A stretch of 64,000 nt of DNA from Amblyornis subalaris (Eukaryota > Chordata > Aves > Passeriformes > Ptilonorhynchidae), in NCBI GenBank assembly GCA_018881555.1, contig JACAXG010000026.1:4955459-5019458 (forward strand), written 5' to 3'. Positions 40,117-64,000 of the stretch are shown piece by piece. Numbering within the stretch: the stretch's first letter is position 1; each line of letters starts with the position of its first letter. The notes under the pieces are model-generated. The model had not been told where the DNA came from. It saw only the letters and a program-made list of their open reading frames with translations, and did no database searches. Both the position numbers and the translations under genes were made by a program.

Positions 40117-40140
40117 GTGGAAATGGAGAAAAAGCAACAT
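40068..40140 (-). other. LIPI: LIPI coding exon 1: signal peptide and choice of start
   Basis: Two in-frame ATG codons lie eight codons apart, at 40140-40138 and 40116-40114. The downstream one gives [16 protein letters not shown] before the mature Asp-Glu-Glu. That is exactly as long as the human LIPH leader, so I chose it. The upstream one would add MLLFLHFH, which is also hydrophobic and would still make a workable leader. Neither has a strong Kozak context. The donor is TCAG/GTAAGA, leaving one base of an Asp codon. No TATA box or CpG island is visible upstream. Confidence 0.75.
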
Positions 40141-43100
40141 GTAATATCCACAGACAAGTGGCAAATTGAGTGTTTCCTTATGTTAGATTTCCAACTCAAC
40201 TGAATGACACCAGTGAAGTGAGAGAGTAGGAAGCAGAAAGTAAAGCTGTAGTCAAGCTTCTGCAATTTATGACTCCTCCTATTGAGTGACTTCAGTAGGT
40301 AGGGTGGTTTCTGGTCTTCGAGGGTTGGGACTGATTTTTAATCTATTTCCCTCTCTGGTTATCAGCAGATTTACACGTAAGAAAGCAATGTTATTTATTA
40401 CTGACAAGGCCTCCATGCGTGGAATTTGGGAAAATGGGTAACTAGTGATGCCTCCCATTAGAGAACCACAGTGTGGGGGGGTTTTAGTGTGTCACTGACC
40501 TGCAATTAGGGGCACTGAGAAAAGAAACTTAGAACAAAAAGCCATTCTGGTGAGAGAAGGATCTTCCTGTAAGAACTTGAAAGTAATTCTGAGAACTGTA
40601 TCTCCAGAGATTATTTTTCCACAAAATTATCATCTGAGTTTTTTCCAAGGATTCATTCTCTAATTTAACTTCTGAGAAGGTCTGCAAAAGCCTCTCTGGC
40701 AGACAGATGGAGATTAGAGTCCCACAAACCTCACCCAGACATTGATTTGCTGTGTGTCTTTTAACCTCGTTCCGTCTGTATCCCAGCTACAAAACAAATG
40801 AAGAAATATTTATTTTTGTGAAGCTCATTTATTTACAAATCACTTCACTGGGTAAATACAGGAGTACAGACGACAGGTTTTTGAAGTTTGTGGTGAGGCA
40901 AAAAGGCAGATAAGCCCTGTATTATTCATGTGTGAAGTGTGGATGCTCAGTTTGCCTAGATCTGGCTCCTAATTATTCCCAGTACAGGAGAAAGAAAAAC
41001 ATACCATAACCATTCGAATACAAGGCAAATGAATCCTAAGAATGTTTTTTTGCATAGTGTATGCTTTACAAGGCTTCTAAACANAAGGTCTAGGTCTCCT
41101 TTGTTTCCTTCCACAACAACTAAGGATGGGGGTGTGTGTATATATGCTTCCTTACTTAATTTGGAGTGATCAGTCTCTTCAGCGTTATGAATCTGAGCAG
41201 CTCATCAAAGCTGCACAAGTTTCTGCAGCAGATGGCCTTTAGGAGGTGTCTTCAAAGGCTTTTCTGCTTTGAATGCAGTCACCAGGAGAAAAAGATGGAG
41301 TATGTCTGCTATTATGAAAATCAACTCAGCTCAACAAGTGAGCTTTTATTAACTTTTTGCTTACATTTCTTGGACATGTCACTCTGTTCAGAGTAAAGTT
41401 CACTACAGCAGCTTTTGGAATTCTTTTGCATCCCCTCATCATCTCAAATCTTTGACACTTTGTCCAACTATTACTATAAAAGCACAGCTGTACTGACATC
41501 ATGTATTGCTTAGAACAAGTAATGGCAGAGAGTCAATCTGGCTCTTCACCCTCCCTACCTTTTAATCTAGATTATTGTTACAACAAAAACTTAGTGCACC
41601 CAGGAAACCTCCAGTCAGGGAGCCTCAGCATGCACTCCATATACAGTACCCATTCCTATACAAGTTAAAGCATGGAGAGATCAACACTGCTCAAACCAAA
41701 CTGGTAACAGCCTCAGTAAAACATTTACTGGGCTTACCCAAGAAACAATCATCTGATCTCAGAAGAAAATCTTACATATGTACCTTTACATGTACCTAAT
41801 GCCACTAGTTGTGAATAAACTGTTAGCACTTGTTCTTTTACGCAGAAACAGGGAAAAGAAAGGAAATTTTAAGATCACTCTCGAACTGAAAATTGAAATA
41901 AGCCCAGTTTACAGTAATGTTGATATAATCCCCCAAGAAATGGTTTCAAAGCCCTCTGGAATCAGTGTCAGGAAAGGACTCCCACACCAAATCAACACCA
42001 GAAAGTTTCATGGTATTAATCAGGATGTTGAACTGGGGTGAACTCACATCTCTGTCACATGACAAGGGGACTGTGCTCACTTGTGCTTCTGAGAAATTTG
42101 TAAATCTCAACTCCTGTTACTGGTCTCACTGTAGGTTCTACTGACAGCCACTGTCAGGTAAGTCCTTCATGGCAACTCCGAGTTTCAGGTACCCTCTCAC
42201 AAACAGATGTAACACTCTCAAAGTTCAGCTGTTCCCCATCCCGCTTCACTGCATTGTTGTTATGCCCACTCATTATGCCTTGTGCTTTTCCCACAAGGAT
42301 ACTCTTCTTCTCACACTGAAATTCAGAGTTATCTGCTTCAAAAGTGCCTTATGCAACCCAGCTGAGGATGCTGGCACTGCCTCTTCAGGACTTTGTCCAC
42401 CACAGAGCTCAGGACCTTCAGATCAGCACCTCCTGAATGAACCCTGATACTTTTAGGAGAGCCCACAGTCTGCCAGCTGTTAAAATCTCCTCAAGACTGG
42501 TCAAGTATTCAAGCCGGAAAAAAATACATAAAAAATTAAGTTTACTACAGTACAAGATTGCTATGATTTACGGGTAAGAGAATGGCACTATTACAATTCA
42601 GTTTACCCCCAGAAGTTTTTGATAAAATAGCATCTAAAAACATTACAGTGTGGTTTTCAAGATTAAGGTCAAATTCTTACACAAGCCTTGATATGCTGAT
42701 CTGTGGTCACATGGAAATGGTATTTCCCCTTCTAATCTTCTCTCTACCCCCAAGGATTCCGTAGTGTTGGGAAATCCCATTCTCAGAACAACTCTCATTT
42801 CTCTCACGACTCAAGCCACTTCTACAGAAAAATTCCTCTCTAGCCACTAAGCTTTAGAGTGCTGCTCCCTTCTGAGCAAGAGGAAATCCCACCAGGCTTT
42901 TGCTATGCAGCATGTTTAACTATGAAAATAAGCTGTCTAAAGATTGCAAACAGAAACTCTGACTTGCGGGAAGAAATTTAAGACTCATCATGTATTCTAC
43001 ACTGATGTTTGCAATTCCTGTAAATTGATAATCCCTTTCTAAATAGACTTGAAAAGTTGGTAACTAATCCTCCATTAGAAAATATGGGCACTAAGGCAAT

Positions 43101-44490
43101 GCACACACACCATTTAGGCTTTGGAAAATAAATTTTTTAATGATTATTTTCCACACTGGTGTCACCAGGATGACTTCTGAAAATGTGCTCCTTTGTAAAA
43201 TAACACTTTGAAAATATATTCTGAATGATGAGTGTGTGTACACGATTGAAACCTGTTTGCAGCAACCACGCGGCTGTGGGTTATAAGGCAGGTGGAACTC
43301 CAGCCTTAAAGACAGCAACCATACTCCAGTAATTTTTATTGAGAAGCGAACAGCATCCAACACTGTACACGTGTATTTTGTGAGTAACTATGACAACGCT
43401 TTACCATGCTGATGACCAAAACACCTGAGGACTTTAAAGGCTCTGGAAGCATTTGCCACCCTGCCCTGCTTCAGCAGTTGCAGCACATGCTTGCTCCTCA
43501 GGGTGGCACATGGGGAGCACATCTTCTTAGCTCAATTTTCCTATAATTGTGTGGTTTCCAACAGTTATTCACCGCTTACTTGGGAAATACCCTGTGGCAC
43601 ACACACTTCTTCCCGGGGCTGTGTTTCTGTGCCATGCATGCTTCCACTGTGAGGCTTGACGTCAACCTTTTCCTTCTGTCAGCAGGAGAAACCCAGGAAA
43701 GAAAAACTGAATTGAGCACCTTAAAATGCTGAAGTGTCATGCGACCACCACGACATAGCCACCAGCTGGATCTGTGCCCACTGTGCCACTCCGTGCTCTG
43801 TCCCCCCCCNGTCTCCTCCACCACACCCACAGAGAGTGCACCCCTTCACACGTCACTCTTTTCTGATCTATTTCTTTTTCCGACTATATTTGTTGTTGGA
43901 AGAAAGTAGATCAGCTTTATTCTCAAACATTCTGTGTTTGTCAGTCTTTTAATTGCGTGAGCCATAATGCATGCAAAATTAAACTCTTCAGAAATTTCTC
44001 TTCACAGTGTTAACAACTCAAGTTTCTATTTCTCTAAATGTACCATTTTTTTAGCATGGCAGCCCACAGCACAGAGTCCATCGGGTCAATAATTTCCTTA
44101 CCAGCAGATGCCTTCAAATTTCTAATTTTGTCCTTACCAGAATCAAAGTGCAAATGCTAAGATTGCACAGAGCTCTCTTGAATTGGCCCTGCCCCATTCA
44201 AGTGAATGTGAAGGGCACCAGGCAGATGAAAGACCCTCTGAAAGAATGAGAAAATGGCCAGGTTGTGACAATGACACCAGCACCGAAGATAACAAAAGGA
44301 GACAAAGACAGCGTGGCCAAGGCCACAAGAAGTCATGAAAAAAGACAAGTTAATACTGGATAACTGGATCCATTTTTTTTTTTGTTTTCCATTTTTACTT
44401 GAGAGAAATTTTCACCTTTGAACTTTATTAGAAGAGGAATGTTCGAGATTCACGTTATTTTTGAAATGTTTTATGCATAGAATAGCTACA
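40141..44490. other. intergenic DNA between divergent LIPI and ABCC13
   Basis: About 4.3 kb of A+T-rich sequence separates the two divergent genes. I looked in particular for RRM-type exons (RNP motifs such as GFGFV) of RBM11, which lies here in human, and saw none on either strand. The left end should hold the LIPI promoter, but no TATA box or CpG cluster is evident. Open frames such as 41166-41396, 41778-42041 and 42169-42447 are short and without family motifs. Confidence 0.5.
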
Positions 44491-44765
44491 GAATCATGGA
44501 ATATGCCGAGGTGGAAGGGACCCATCAGGATCATCGAGTCCAGCTCCTGGCCCCGCACAGGACACCGCAATAGTCACACCCTGTGCCTGAGAGCATTGTC
44601 CAAACACTTCTCGAGCTCTGTCAGGTGGTGCTGTGACCACTTCCCTGGGGAGCCGTTCCAGTGCCCAACCACCCTCTGGGTGAAGAACCTTTTCCTGATA
44701 TCCAACCCAAACCTCCCCTGACACAACTTCAGGCCGTTCCCTCGGGTCCTGTCACTAGTTTGACT
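44491..44765 (-). mobile_element. CR1 LINE fragment, 3' end, antisense, next to the ABCC13 promoter
   Basis: The segment reads GAATCATGGAATATGCCGAGG, 'TGGAAGGGACCCATCAGGATCATCGAGTCC', 'GGGGAGCCGTTCCAGTGCCC', 'CTGGGTGAAGAACCTTTTCC' and 'CGGGTCCTGTCACTAGT'. It is a CR1 3' end in antisense orientation. It ends about 140 bp before the ABCC13 start codon and is itself fairly rich in CpG. On the opposite strand it contributes most of an open frame (44574-45038) that is not a host gene. Confidence 0.92.
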
Positions 44766-44905
44766 CACGAGGCTCTTGAGCTGGCGAACAAGACGGGACC
44801 GGCACGACGCGGCCCGGGGAAAGCTGAGGGAAGGCACCGGCAGCCGCGGCAGCGCCGCCCTCTCTTCCCTCCCCTTTCCCTCCCACGGAGGGCGCTGCCG
44901 GAGCC

Positions 44906-63530
<18,625 letters not shown>

Positions 63531-64000
63531 GTAAGTGCATTGCCTTTTATAGGGATTTCTAGATGTGTGTGGATGAAATGTCTAAANCAATCAAGGATAC
63601 AGGCTCAAATTATTTGTCATGTGAAAATAAAATACACCTATACGTACAAAACACATCTGATATTACTTTCAGAAAAGTAGTCATCTTCAGGTATCTCNAA
63701 AGGAAATTTGAACACTTTCTGAATATATCCTGTAATACTTGGGAACTTTTAAAAACTTNTGTTTATTTTCATACTTTGCTTTTTCTTTGGAAGATACAAT
63801 ATTGATATAGATCCCAGCAAGAAATTTGATGAAGTTACCTGAAGAAGTGGGGTGTATATTATAGTGAAAGCTAAAAGTTGAAGGGAAACCCTAAACCAGC
63901 ATCTGTGCACAGGATGATGCCTAAGCTACCTGTGCTATTTTTTGTTCAGTGTGTCTGTTACGNTACTGAGAAAACAAAAAGTAATGGTTCAGAAAGACTA
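63531..64000 (+). other. ABCC13: ABCC13 intron 20 (partial)
   Basis: A GTAAGT donor opens this intron and no acceptor followed by MRP-like coding sequence appears before the edge. The sequence is A+T-rich with a few ambiguous bases. Confidence 0.6.

Overview
This is a vertebrate nuclear window, almost certainly from a bird. It is about 60% A+T, has long introns with GT-AG splice sites, and carries several CR1 retrotransposon fragments, including the typical avian antisense 3' end (a TAGAATTGTTAGGG-like start followed by TGGAAGGGACCTTAAAGATCAT). It also holds two solo LTRs of avian endogenous-retrovirus type. Nothing bacterial, viral-episomal or CRISPR-like is present. Isolated single N bases are scattered throughout, including inside exons. 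They behave as one ambiguous base each, not as gaps.

Positions 1-23,835 are gene-poor DNA with CR1 fragments, two LTRs, simple repeats and one unexplained GC-rich patch at about 8.0-9.1 kb. Positions 23,836-40,140 hold a complete minus-strand lipase gene of the LIPH/LIPI (PA-selective phospholipase A1) family, called LIPI. I could assemble ten coding exons by hand with matching splice phases, giving a 453-residue secreted enzyme with an intact Ser-Asp-His triad. Positions 40,141-44,490 are intergenic. A CR1 copy then abuts a CpG island at about 44.76-45.3 kb. This island is the promoter and first exon of a plus-strand ABC transporter of the C (MRP) subfamily, called ABCC13, which runs off the right edge. 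I assembled twenty phase-consistent exons (890 codons): a short N-terminus without TMD0, TMD1, a complete NBD1, the linker, and the first part of TMD2. The rest of TMD2 and all of NBD2 lie outside the window.

The LIPI-ABCC13 pairing matches the order on human 21q11.2, which supports both names. The two genes are divergent, with start codons about 4.8 kb apart. They do not share an obvious pathway: one is a secreted lysophosphatidic-acid-producing lipase and the other a membrane exporter. The most notable points are that ABCC13 looks intact here while the human copy is a pseudogene, and that I see no RBM11 between the two genes, where the human genome has it. I did not find an undescribed biological system in this window.
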